Shown here one piece after another: positions 17,481-25,354 of a stretch of 64,000 nt of DNA (positions within the stretch are counted from its first letter, which is position 1; every line of letters starts with the position of its first letter). The notes under the pieces were generated by a model, which saw only the letters and a program-made list of their open reading frames with translations, was not told the DNA's origin and did no database searches. The stretch lies in assembly GCA_045593555.1 (NCBI GenBank), contig JAZNWU010000017.1, forward strand, positions 28,541-92,540, read 5' to 3'. The position numbers were made by a program, and so were the translations under genes. Source of the DNA: Fimenecus sp045593555. GTDB taxonomy: Bacteria; Bacillota; Clostridia; Oscillospirales; Acutalibacteraceae.

Positions 17481-18761
17481 ATGGCAATGCAATTGACAAC
17501 TGAACAACAGGCAATGTTGGACGGTAAGCAAGGCGAAGTAATGGCTAAAGTTATGAAAACACTTGTTATGTATGGTGAAACATTTGGTGCAGAAAAAATG
17601 GTTCCCGTAACAAGTGAAAAGGGACATCTTGTTACAAGCTTTGGTCTTAAAATGATGACTCCTGTATTTGATTTGATGGACCAGCTTCTTAATGCTGGAG
17701 TTACATCAAAACAGAAATTCTCAGTTGACCCAAAGCCTTTTGACCCAAATGTTCCATCTGATTTTCTTAAAAATTTCGTATTTAAGAAATTTATGTATTC
17801 AAAACAGGATTCATACAATGAACAGCTTCGTAAAATGGGACTTTTAAATGACGATGCATATACATGTGCTTGTTATCTTGATGAAGTTGGAAACACACCA
17901 AAGAAAGGTGATATTCTTTCCTGGGCTGAATCAAGTGCTGTAGCATATGCAAATTCTGTTATCGGTGCTCGTTGTAACCGTAACTCAGGTCTTATTGAAA
18001 TGATGGGTTCAATAGCAGGTTTTGTTCCTGATTTTGGTCTTCTTACTGATGAAGGAAGAAAAGCAACATGGATTATCGAAGTAAAATGCTCAAAGAAGCC
18101 TGAAGCACAGATTCTTGGCTCTGCAATCGGTATGAAAGTTATGGAAGATGTTCCATTTGTTAAGGGTATGAATGAGTGGCTTGGTACAGAACTTAATGAT
18201 GATGCAAAAGCATATCTTAAAGACTTTGGTGCTGCTTGTGCTTCTAACGGTGCTGTTGGTCTTTATCATATTGCAGGTCTTACTCCTGAAGCAGTTGAAA
18301 TGGGTGAGTCACTCATTACTGAAAATGCACAGGTTTATGTTATTGATGATGCTGAACTTGAAAGGGTAAAGAAATCATATCCAGTAATGTGGAAGAATCC
18401 TGATGCAACTCCTAAACTCTGTTTCGTTGGTTGTCCTCATATGACAATGGCTCAGCTTAAGGAATGGACAGTAAATGTTTATGAAGGTCTTAAGAAAAAT
18501 GGACTTAAAAAGGTTTCTGTTCCAACTGTATTTACAGCTCCTCCTGCAGTTTGTGATGAATTCAAGAAGACTGATTTATATGCAAAACTTCAGTCAACAG
18601 GTGTAGTACTCAGTTATATTTGTCCTCTTATGTATATGAATAATCCTCTTGCAAAGAAGATGCCTGTTATCACAAACTCAAATAAGCTTCGTACATACAC
18701 AACATCTCGTTACTATACAAGTGAAGAGATTCTTAATATTATTACAAAGGAGGCAAAATAA
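17481..18761 (+). CDS. Aconitase X catalytic (large) subunit
   Basis: Large subunit of the aconitase X (AcnX, DUF521) family of Fe-S hydro-lyases (426 aa). Characteristic segments are TCACYLDEVGN, ESSAVAYANSVIGARCNR and VGCPHMTMAQLKEW. Characterised AcnX enzymes include bacterial cis-3-hydroxy-L-proline dehydratase and archaeal mevalonate-5-phosphate dehydratase. The substrate here is unknown, and no proline-catabolism or mevalonate genes lie nearby. Well-placed SD GAGGTG; own promoter; the small subunit follows after 1 nt. Two-gene (rather than fused) organisation. Confidence 0.88.
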   Translation: MAMQLTTEQQAMLDGKQGEVMAKVMKTLVMYGETFGAEKMVPVTSEKGHLVTSFGLKMMTPVFDLMDQLLNAGVTSKQKFSVDPKPFDPNVPSDFLKNFVFKKFMYSKQDSYNEQLRKMGLLNDDAYTCACYLDEVGNTPKKGDILSWAESSAVAYANSVIGARCNRNSGLIEMMGSIAGFVPDFGLLTDEGRKATWIIEVKCSKKPEAQILGSAIGMKVMEDVPFVKGMNEWLGTELNDDAKAYLKDFGAACASNGAVGLYHIAGLTPEAVEMGESLITENAQVYVIDDAELERVKKSYPVMWKNPDATPKLCFVGCPHMTMAQLKEWTVNVYEGLKKNGLKKVSVPTVFTAPPAVCDEFKKTDLYAKLQSTGVVLSYICPLMYMNNPLAKKMPVITNSNKLRTYTTSRYYTSEEILNIITKEAK

Positions 18762-18762
18762 A

Positions 18763-19203
18763 ATGAAAACATTTAAAGGTCGTCCTGTAGTTCCGGGAAA
18801 GGCAACTGCAACTGCACTTGTTTCTCATGGTGGTTTTAATACTCTTGCTTCCTTCCAGGGTGCACTCCAGTTTGGTGATAAAGAAGCAAAATGTGGTGAC
18901 CAGAATAATAAAGATATTTATGAAAAACCAATGGTTGGAACAGCACTTTGTCTTCCACAGACAATTGGTTCAACAACAGGTGGTCTTGTTCTTTATTGTG
19001 CAAAGGTAATGGAACGTTGTCCTGCATGTATGCTTTTCTCAGAGCACATTGACTCTCTTGCAGCAGCAGGTGCTATTATCGGTTCTGTTTGGACTGATAC
19101 ACCAATGCCAACAGTTGACTGCCTTGGAGAAGAATTCCTTAATACTGTAAAAACAGGTGACAAAATCACTGTGTACGAAGATGGTACAGTTACTGTTGAA
19201 TAA
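18763..19203 (+). CDS. Aconitase X swivel (small) subunit
   Basis: Small swivelling subunit (DUF126-type, 146 aa) that completes the AcnX active site. It begins KTFKGRPVVPGKATATALVS, as the family does. The usual serine-rich loop (PSGRGSSS-like in many AcnX proteins) is replaced by LPQTIGSTTGG, hinting at a divergent substrate. ATG 18763 has AAGGAGG upstream; a longer frame opening at 18649 lies inside the large subunit gene and is not used. Confidence 0.87.
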   Translation: MKTFKGRPVVPGKATATALVSHGGFNTLASFQGALQFGDKEAKCGDQNNKDIYEKPMVGTALCLPQTIGSTTGGLVLYCAKVMERCPACMLFSEHIDSLAAAGAIIGSVWTDTPMPTVDCLGEEFLNTVKTGDKITVYEDGTVTVE

Positions 19204-19214
19204 TTTTATTAAAT

Positions 19215-19254
19215 AAAAAATCGTGCTTTACTTGATTGTAAGGCACGATTTTTT
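19215..19254. terminator. Strong bidirectional terminator
   Basis: Stem of about 17 bp, A-rich on the left and T-rich on the right (core ATCGTGC...GCACGAT), with a 6-nt loop. It sits between the convergent aconitase X and hydrolase genes and has runs of six A and six T, so it can stop transcription from both sides. Confidence 0.9.
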
Positions 19255-19266
19255 GTCTATATTAAA

Positions 19267-20244
19267 CTATTTTATGTATTTATTTATAAAAGTACAAACA
19301 GAATTCCAGTATAATTTAGGATTAGCACAGGAATTTCTCGCATGAGGTGAGTTTGGAATTGTAACTTTTTCCTTATCACTTGCACAAGCTTCATAAACTT
19401 TATCAAGCATTTCATATGGCACAAAAGTATCTTTATCACCGTGAATAAAAATAGTTGGTGTTTTAGATTTCTTTAACTGTTCAATTGAAGATGCTTTTTT
19501 AAAATCAAATCCGGAATATAATTTGTTGACAGTGTTAGCACTATATAGAGTTGGGAATGAGTGCATTTTAAAATTGTTTCTAATTTTATTATCAAAAATA
19601 TCCCAGACGGAAGTGTATCCACAGTCTGCAACTGCAACCTTAACATTTTCAGGTAATTTTTCACCTGTAGTCATCATTGTGGTTGCTGCACCCATAGAAA
19701 CACCATGTAAAACAATCTTAATATCAGGATTAGTTTCTACAAGATAGTGTATCCAATCAATTATATCAAGTCTGTCCTTCCAACCCATAGTTACAACACT
19801 CGATTCACTGTCAGCGTGTCCGTTAAGGCTTGGCATAAGTACATTGTATCCTAACTCGTGATATTTTTCTGCATAAACACCCATTGAACAAGGATTAGAT
19901 GTATATCCGTGAATTACAATTACACATATATCACTTTCATTATCTGCAAAGATATAATCTGCTACAATATTTTTATTGAAATTAGAGGATTTAATTGCAA
20001 TTTTTTCTTTGTTTGCGTTATTAAACCAATCTTTACCATCTTGCATCATTTTATCAAGACGAAGTCTTTCTTCGTCTGGTTCTTTTGGTTTACCACTTGC
20101 AACTTTAGCGACAAATGGATTTTTTAAACCACTTTTTGTCAAAGTAACATAATAGAAAAAATTGCCAATCATAAAATATGTAGCTGCAGCAGTTGAACCG
20201 ATAATTCCAGCTGTTTTCAGAATTTTTTTTGTAGATTTTTTCAT
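19267..20244 (-). CDS. Membrane-anchored alpha/beta hydrolase (YqkD-like)
   Basis: Serine hydrolase of unknown substrate (325 aa). One N-terminal hydrophobic anchor (about 10-35) puts the catalytic domain probably outside the membrane. The oxyanion segment HGYTS (112-116), nucleophile elbow GVSMG (Ser183), acid Asp in HGDKDTFVP and final His in NSPHARN form a complete triad. SD GGGAGG lies upstream. It resembles B. subtilis YqkD, a hydrolase of unknown role. Single gene, convergent with aconitase X and divergent from divIVA. Confidence 0.88.
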   Translation of the reverse strand: MKKSTKKILKTAGIIGSTAAATYFMIGNFFYYVTLTKSGLKNPFVAKVASGKPKEPDEERLRLDKMMQDGKDWFNNANKEKIAIKSSNFNKNIVADYIFADNESDICVIVIHGYTSNPCSMGVYAEKYHELGYNVLMPSLNGHADSESSVVTMGWKDRLDIIDWIHYLVETNPDIKIVLHGVSMGAATTMMTTGEKLPENVKVAVADCGYTSVWDIFDNKIRNNFKMHSFPTLYSANTVNKLYSGFDFKKASSIEQLKKSKTPTIFIHGDKDTFVPYEMLDKVYEACASDKEKVTIPNSPHARNSCANPKLYWNSVCTFINKYIK

Positions 20245-20320
20245 AAAGAATTCCTCCCAAATCTTATTTTACAACTAAATCTTTGTGTTGTCTATTCTTT
20301 TTTACGATAATTGATAAAAT

Positions 20321-20349
20321 TTGCAATAAGTGTTGTTTTATGATAAAAT
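20321..20349 (+). promoter_or_regulatory. Promoter of divIVA
   Basis: TTGCAA (20321-20326), a 17-bp spacer and TAAAAT (20344-20349), 45 nt before the ATG. An AT-rich region makes alternative -10 boxes possible. Confidence 0.5.
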
Positions 20350-20394
20350 TTCTGTTAAAATATATAAAAATCATATATTAAGAGGATAAATTAT

Positions 20395-21108
20395 ATGAGT
20401 AAAGAATTTACAGTTATGAAAACTGCTCTTTTTGGCGGATTTAAAAAATCAGATGTTCTGACTTTTATTGAACAACTTCAGACTGAAACTACTGAAACCA
20501 AGGAGTTGCTTGATGCAAAGCGTGAAGAAGCACTTGAGCTTAAAAATAAGATTGAAGAGCTTGAGGTAAAACTTGAGGAATTAACAGTAGTTAATGAAAA
20601 ACTTGCTGACAAGGAAAATGAAGTTTCAGAATTAACTCAGAAACTTGATGCAGCTTTGTTGGAAAATAAGCAATTAAGTGAAAAAAGTGTTGAGTTTGAC
20701 GAAAAGACAGAAAAGTTAAGACGCGCTGAAAAGCAGATTGGTGCTGCATACATTGATGCTCGTCGTTATTCTGATGATTTAGTGGAAAATGCAAAAAGTA
20801 AAGCTAAAGATATAGGTGCTTTTGCCTCTCAGGATATTAAACGTGAAGCCTCTGAAATCGAAGCACTTCTTAAAGATGTTGATGCGATTTCAAGAAAATT
20901 CAATTCTTCAATTGAGCAACTTCATAAAGATGTTTATGCACTTAGCTCAAAACTTAATTCTTCTGCATCTAACTTGCTTAATTTACATACAGATTTATCT
21001 GAACTTGAAGCACATAATTTTGATTATGTTGATGAACAGAAAGATGATGTTACATATACTGTTTCAGAGGAATATGTTTCTGTTTCTTTTGACGGGGATG
21101 ATGAGTAA
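20395..21108 (+). CDS. divIVA: DivIVA-family coiled-coil protein
   Basis: Likely cytoplasmic pole/septum-targeting or cell-wall-associated coiled-coil protein (237 aa). The N terminus MKTALFGGFKKSDVLTFIEQL matches the DivIVA membrane-binding domain, where a Gly/Phe-rich turn is followed by a coil. Coiled coil runs about residues 25-115 and again 140-200, with an acidic tail. SD AGAGGA precedes the ATG. Paralogues such as GpsB or SepIVA-like proteins share this architecture, so the exact role is uncertain. It is followed after 2 nt by a fumarase subunit gene. Confidence 0.8.
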   Translation: MSKEFTVMKTALFGGFKKSDVLTFIEQLQTETTETKELLDAKREEALELKNKIEELEVKLEELTVVNEKLADKENEVSELTQKLDAALLENKQLSEKSVEFDEKTEKLRRAEKQIGAAYIDARRYSDDLVENAKSKAKDIGAFASQDIKREASEIEALLKDVDAISRKFNSSIEQLHKDVYALSSKLNSSASNLLNLHTDLSELEAHNFDYVDEQKDDVTYTVSEEYVSVSFDGDDE

Positions 21109-21110
21109 TA

Positions 21111-21677
21111 ATGTCTGAATATTATTTTAATACTCAGGAGATTACAGAGTATATAAAAGTACTTAAAGCAGGGGATAGGGTTATTCTTTCAGGTGCAGTA
21201 TTTACTGCAAGAGATGCAGCTCATAAAAGAATTATTCAATTAATAAATTCCGGAGATGAATTGCCGTTTGAATTGGAGAATTCGTTTATCTATTATGCAG
21301 GACCTACACCAACTCCTGATGAAATGGCAATAGGCAGTTGTGGACCGACAACATCAAGCAGAATGGATAAATTTGCACCGACTTTACTTGATTTAGGACT
21401 TAAAGGGATGATAGGCAAAGGCCCTCGAAACCAAGATGTAATCGATGCAATAATAAGAAATAATGCTGTTTATTTTTGTGCAACAGGTGGTGCAGGTGCT
21501 CTTGCTTCAAAGTGCATTACAAAATGTGAAGTAATTGCATTTGATGATTTAGGTTGTGAATCTGTAAAAAAACTTGAATTTAATAATTTTCCTCTTATTG
21601 TTGGTATTGATAGTAATGGGAAATCACTTTTTAATGTAATAGGAGAATATAAATGTATTCACAAATTTGTGAGTTAA
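21111..21677 (+). CDS. fumB: Class I fumarate hydratase / tartrate dehydratase beta subunit (orphan)
   Basis: Beta subunit of the Fe-S dependent class I fumarase or L-tartrate dehydratase (188 aa). It shows the expected motifs VILSGAVFTARDAAHKR, YYAGPTPTP, GSCGPTTSSRMD and KGPRN, with no sign of decay. In two-subunit bacteria the alpha-subunit gene normally lies directly upstream, but here the neighbour is divIVA and no alpha gene is in the window. The partner must be encoded elsewhere. It starts 2 nt after divIVA and overlaps pcrA by 25 nt. Confidence 0.88.
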   Translation: MSEYYFNTQEITEYIKVLKAGDRVILSGAVFTARDAAHKRIIQLINSGDELPFELENSFIYYAGPTPTPDEMAIGSCGPTTSSRMDKFAPTLLDLGLKGMIGKGPRNQDVIDAIIRNNAVYFCATGGAGALASKCITKCEVIAFDDLGCESVKKLEFNNFPLIVGIDSNGKSLFNVIGEYKCIHKFVS

Positions 21678-23998
21678 GAAAAAAGATAATTGAAAAAGAA
21701 TTTAATAAAATGAATCCTATGCAGTTGAAAGCGGTCTTATCAATTGATGGACCGCTTTTAATTCTTGCAGGAGCAGGCAGTGGTAAAACAACAGTTTTAG
21801 TTAATCGAATTGCAAATCTTATTAAATATGGTAATGCATATAATACTGATATACTTGAACATAAACCTGACGATGATTCTTATGAATTAATGAAATCTTA
21901 TTATGACGGAAACAGTTCTGTTTATCCACATATAAAGAATCTGTTATCAGTTGATGCTCCAAAGCCATGGGAAATACTTGCTTTTACTTTTACTAATAAA
22001 GCAGCTAATGAGTTAAAAGACCGATTGGCATTAAGAATTGGTGAAGAAGCAAATGATATTTGGGCAGGTACATTCCATTCAATATGTGTTCGTATTTTGC
22101 GTAGAAATGCCGAATTATTAGGCTTTTCAAAGCATTTTACCATATATGATACAGATGACAGTAAACGTATTATTAAGGATTGTCAGCGACTTCTTAATAT
22201 TGATGAAAGATTCCTTCCTCATAAGTCTATTCTTGCAGAAATCAGTAAAGCAAAGGATATGCTTGTTCCACCAGAAGAATATTTGAATTTGGGCAGTGGA
22301 AATTACAGAGAAAAGCAAATCGGCGAATTTTATGCAAAGTATCAAAAGCTTTTAAAGAATGCTGATGCTATGGATTTTGATGATATTATTTTCTATACTG
22401 TCAAGTTGTTAAAAGAAAATGACGAGGTAAGAGAATACTATCAGAGAAAATTCAGATATGTTCTTGTTGATGAGTATCAGGATACTAACCATGCTCAATT
22501 TATGCTTACAAAACTTTTATCAGAGGGTTACAACAATATTTGTGTTGTTGGTGATGATGACCAGAGTATTTATAAATTCCGTGGTGCTACTATTGAGAAT
22601 ATTTTGAGTTTTGAAAAGAACTTTGAAGATGCAGAGGTAATTCGTCTTGAACAGAATTATCGTTCAACACAGAATATTCTTGATGGTGCAAATGCTGTTA
22701 TTTCAAATAATGAGCAACGAAAAGGTAAAAATCTCTGGACGGCAAATGGTTCAGGAGATAAAATCACCTTGAACACACTTGATGATGAGTATTCCGAAGG
22801 TAAATATATTGCTGATGAGATTATGAAGCAAATGAATTCAAACAGAAAGTTCAGTGATTTTGCTGTTCTTTATCGAATGAATTCAATGTCAAACTCAATT
22901 GAAAGATGTTTTGTGAGAAGTGGTATTCCATACAGAATCATCGGTGGACATAAGTTCTATGACCGTATGGAAATTAAAGATGCTTTAGCATATCTTTCTG
23001 TCATTTCAAATCACGATGATAGTGTAAGACTTGAAAGGATTATCAATGTTCCCAAAAGAGGAATTGGTGCAACAACAATTGCTTCAGCAAAAGAAATTTC
23101 TGATGCTTTGAACATCAGTCTTTTCCAAGTGTTTAAAACTGCAGATGAATATGAAAAACTTAAACGAATTTCACCAAAGCTTATTGAGTTTACACAGATG
23201 ATTGAAAGCTTTGCTGATTTGCTTAATCGTGAATCTATGTCATCAGTTTTCATTTCTTTGCTTGATGAAACAGGATATAAAGATTATCTTGCTGTAACTG
23301 ATAAAGAAAAGCTTGAAGACAGACTTCAGAACTTGGATGAATTAAATTCAAACCTTATTCGATATAAGGAAGAAAATCCTGAAGGAGAGTTATCAGATTT
23401 CCTTGAAGAAGTTGCTTTATTAACTGATATTGATAATTATAATGCAGATGCAGATTCAGTTGTTCTTATGACTTTGCATGCATCTAAAGGTCTTGAGTTT
23501 CCTGTTGTATTTATGCCTGGACTTGAAGAAGGTGTATTTCCCGGAATGCAAGCACTTTATGATTCTTCTGAAATTGAAGAAGAACGAAGATTGGCTTATG
23601 TTGGAATTACAAGAGCAAAGGAAAAACTATATCTTTTAAATACTCGTTCAAGAATGATTTTTGGTTCAACAAAATACAACAGACCATCACGATTTTTAGA
23701 AGAATTACCAAAGGATTGTTGTGAATTACTTCTTGAAGCAAAAAAAACTGCTCGAACTATAACAAAGAAAGAACCTCGTAAACCTCTTACAAGTGGATTT
23801 GGTGTAGGTTTTAATTCAACACCTCAAAAGTTAAATGACTCCTTTATTATCGGTGAAACAGTTACTCATAGAGTATTCGGTAAAGGTATGATTGTATCCT
23901 TACGACCAATGGGAAACGATACACTTATGGAAATTGCCTTTGAAAAAGTCGGTACAAAAAAGATTATGGCAAACATGGGTGTTGTAAAAAAAGTATAA
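21653..23998 (+). CDS. pcrA: ATP-dependent DNA helicase PcrA/UvrD type
   Basis: Superfamily 1A 3'-5' helicase for repair and replication-conflict resolution (781 aa). Motifs are Q-motif MNPMQLKAV, Walker A GAGSGKTT (40-47), AFTFTNKAANELK (Ia), VDEYQDTN (II), GDDDQSIYKFRGA (III), QNYRST (IV), LMTLHASKGLEF (V) and YVGITRAK (VI). A C-terminal Tudor-like segment (GETVTHRVFGKGMIVSL) is typical of PcrA and binds RNA polymerase in relatives. GGAG lies 7 nt before ATG 21653. The start overlaps the fumarase gene, so translation is probably coupled. Confidence 0.95.
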   Translation: MYSQICELRKKIIEKEFNKMNPMQLKAVLSIDGPLLILAGAGSGKTTVLVNRIANLIKYGNAYNTDILEHKPDDDSYELMKSYYDGNSSVYPHIKNLLSVDAPKPWEILAFTFTNKAANELKDRLALRIGEEANDIWAGTFHSICVRILRRNAELLGFSKHFTIYDTDDSKRIIKDCQRLLNIDERFLPHKSILAEISKAKDMLVPPEEYLNLGSGNYREKQIGEFYAKYQKLLKNADAMDFDDIIFYTVKLLKENDEVREYYQRKFRYVLVDEYQDTNHAQFMLTKLLSEGYNNICVVGDDDQSIYKFRGATIENILSFEKNFEDAEVIRLEQNYRSTQNILDGANAVISNNEQRKGKNLWTANGSGDKITLNTLDDEYSEGKYIADEIMKQMNSNRKFSDFAVLYRMNSMSNSIERCFVRSGIPYRIIGGHKFYDRMEIKDALAYLSVISNHDDSVRLERIINVPKRGIGATTIASAKEISDALNISLFQVFKTADEYEKLKRISPKLIEFTQMIESFADLLNRESMSSVFISLLDETGYKDYLAVTDKEKLEDRLQNLDELNSNLIRYKEENPEGELSDFLEEVALLTDIDNYNADADSVVLMTLHASKGLEFPVVFMPGLEEGVFPGMQALYDSSEIEEERRLAYVGITRAKEKLYLLNTRSRMIFGSTKYNRPSRFLEELPKDCCELLLEAKKTARTITKKEPRKPLTSGFGVGFNSTPQKLNDSFIIGETVTHRVFGKGMIVSLRPMGNDTLMEIAFEKVGTKKIMANMGVVKKV

Positions 23999-24002
23999 AT
24001 TA

Positions 24003-24031
24003 AGAGGTCACTTAGTGTGACCTCTATTTTT
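24003..24031. terminator. Terminator after pcrA
   Basis: 9-bp perfect stem AGAGGTCAC / GTGACCTCT, loop TTAGT, followed by ATTTTT. Confidence 0.88.
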
Positions 24032-24066
24032 ATGCGTTAGATAAATTATAAGTTTGTGCTTGAGCA

Positions 24067-24163
24067 TCAAAGTTTGTTTACATCTTCTTTACAATATGTA
24101 CAGTATTGTCCTGTGGCTTCTGTCAATATGTTTTCCACAATGAGGACATCGATAAACGAGCAA
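24067..24163 (-). pseudogene. Possible zinc-ribbon remnant downstream of rodA
   Basis: On the minus strand a 24-codon frame from TTG 24163 reads LLVYRCPHCGKHIDRSHRT and then stops. Just beyond, another frame carries YCTYCKEDVNKL and a stop at 24067. Together CPHC and CTYC would make a four-cysteine zinc ribbon if one frameshift is assumed. This may be a decayed small gene, an unusual frameshifted ORF or chance. Confidence 0.25.
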
Positions 24164-24172
24164 TCTAATTTA

Positions 24173-25354
24173 TTATATCTCCGAAAATGGATTATAGATA
24201 TTTGACTGACTTACATGAATCATATCTCTTTGCTGATTATATCTATAAAAGCTTAAAATTAAACCAATAGAGAAATAAATACATAAGTTAGATGATCCAC
24301 CTGCACTAAAGAAGGGGAGTGTGATACCGATAACGGGTAAAAGCATTAAACACATACCAACATTGATTATAACTTGTCCTATAATCATTGCTGCAACACC
24401 ATAACACATCACTTTTATGTTTCCAACATTATCGTGTCTGCCTGTACTGATGATTCGTAAAACGATAAATGTCAGAATTAATAAAGCAATAATACAACCA
24501 ATAAGACCTAATTCTTCACCAATTACAGTAAAAATCATATCGTTTTCTGCTTCAGGTATAGCATTCGGTGTTTGTGTCAATGAACCGTTGAATAAACCTT
24601 GACCAGTTATTCTGCCACCACCCAGAGCGGCAAGTCCACGTTTTTGCTGATAAATAATATCAGGATATAAATCAGGGTAGGCGAGGGCTAAAAATCTTTC
24701 TTTCTGAATATTATCGAGTAAAAACATCCAGGCAAGTGGTAATGCTGCAAGAATTAAAAGTCCACCACCTAAAAAATAGCCCCAATGTAATCCTGCTACA
24801 AAGAGCATTGCGATAGTAATAATTATAAAGACAAGAGCTGAACCCATATCACCGGATTTTATAACCAATGCAATTGGAATAAGTGCATGAACGGCAAGTT
24901 GTACAATTGAAAACGGATGATTAATATTTCCTTTAAGCTTTTCAAGATGAACACCAAAAGTAATAATAAAACCTATTTTAACAATTTCTGAGGGCTGAAA
25001 ATAAATCGAACCGAATTTAATCCATGTTTTAGCATCGGGTCGTTCAATTGGGCCGACACCAATTGCAAAAAGTAAAAGCATAATTCCTATGCAAAATAGA
25101 CCAATAAACGGTGCCATTTTCATAATAAATTCATAGTCAATAATTGATATTATTAATGCTATTACAATACCTGCACAAACGGCAGCAATCATAACAATGC
25201 AATCTCGTGAAAACATACCGCCGTCACCGACAGTCCACTTTGTAGCACTCATAACGGATATACATCCGAATGCTGATGCCAACATACAAAGACCCAATAA
25301 CACTTTATCAGTCTCTTTTATAAAGTTTTTTAATTCTTTAAAAACTCGTTTCAT
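24173..25354 (-). CDS. rodA: Peptidoglycan polymerase RodA (SEDS family)
   Basis: SEDS glycosyltransferase that polymerises lipid II for side-wall growth with a class B PBP (393 aa). About ten membrane segments are visible. The SEDS hallmark region GQGLFNGSLTQTPNAIPEAE, followed by NDMIFTVIGEELG, and the C-terminal PVIGITLPFFSAGGSS are intact. FtsW and SpoVE are close relatives. RodA is preferred because of length, neighbours related to shape, and the absence of division genes. It overlaps the upstream GH123-like gene by ATGA. Confidence 0.87.
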   Translation of the reverse strand: MKRVFKELKNFIKETDKVLLGLCMLASAFGCISVMSATKWTVGDGGMFSRDCIVMIAAVCAGIVIALIISIIDYEFIMKMAPFIGLFCIGIMLLLFAIGVGPIERPDAKTWIKFGSIYFQPSEIVKIGFIITFGVHLEKLKGNINHPFSIVQLAVHALIPIALVIKSGDMGSALVFIIITIAMLFVAGLHWGYFLGGGLLILAALPLAWMFLLDNIQKERFLALAYPDLYPDIIYQQKRGLAALGGGRITGQGLFNGSLTQTPNAIPEAENDMIFTVIGEELGLIGCIIALLILTFIVLRIISTGRHDNVGNIKVMCYGVAAMIIGQVIINVGMCLMLLPVIGITLPFFSAGGSSNLCIYFSIGLILSFYRYNQQRDMIHVSQSNIYNPFSEI

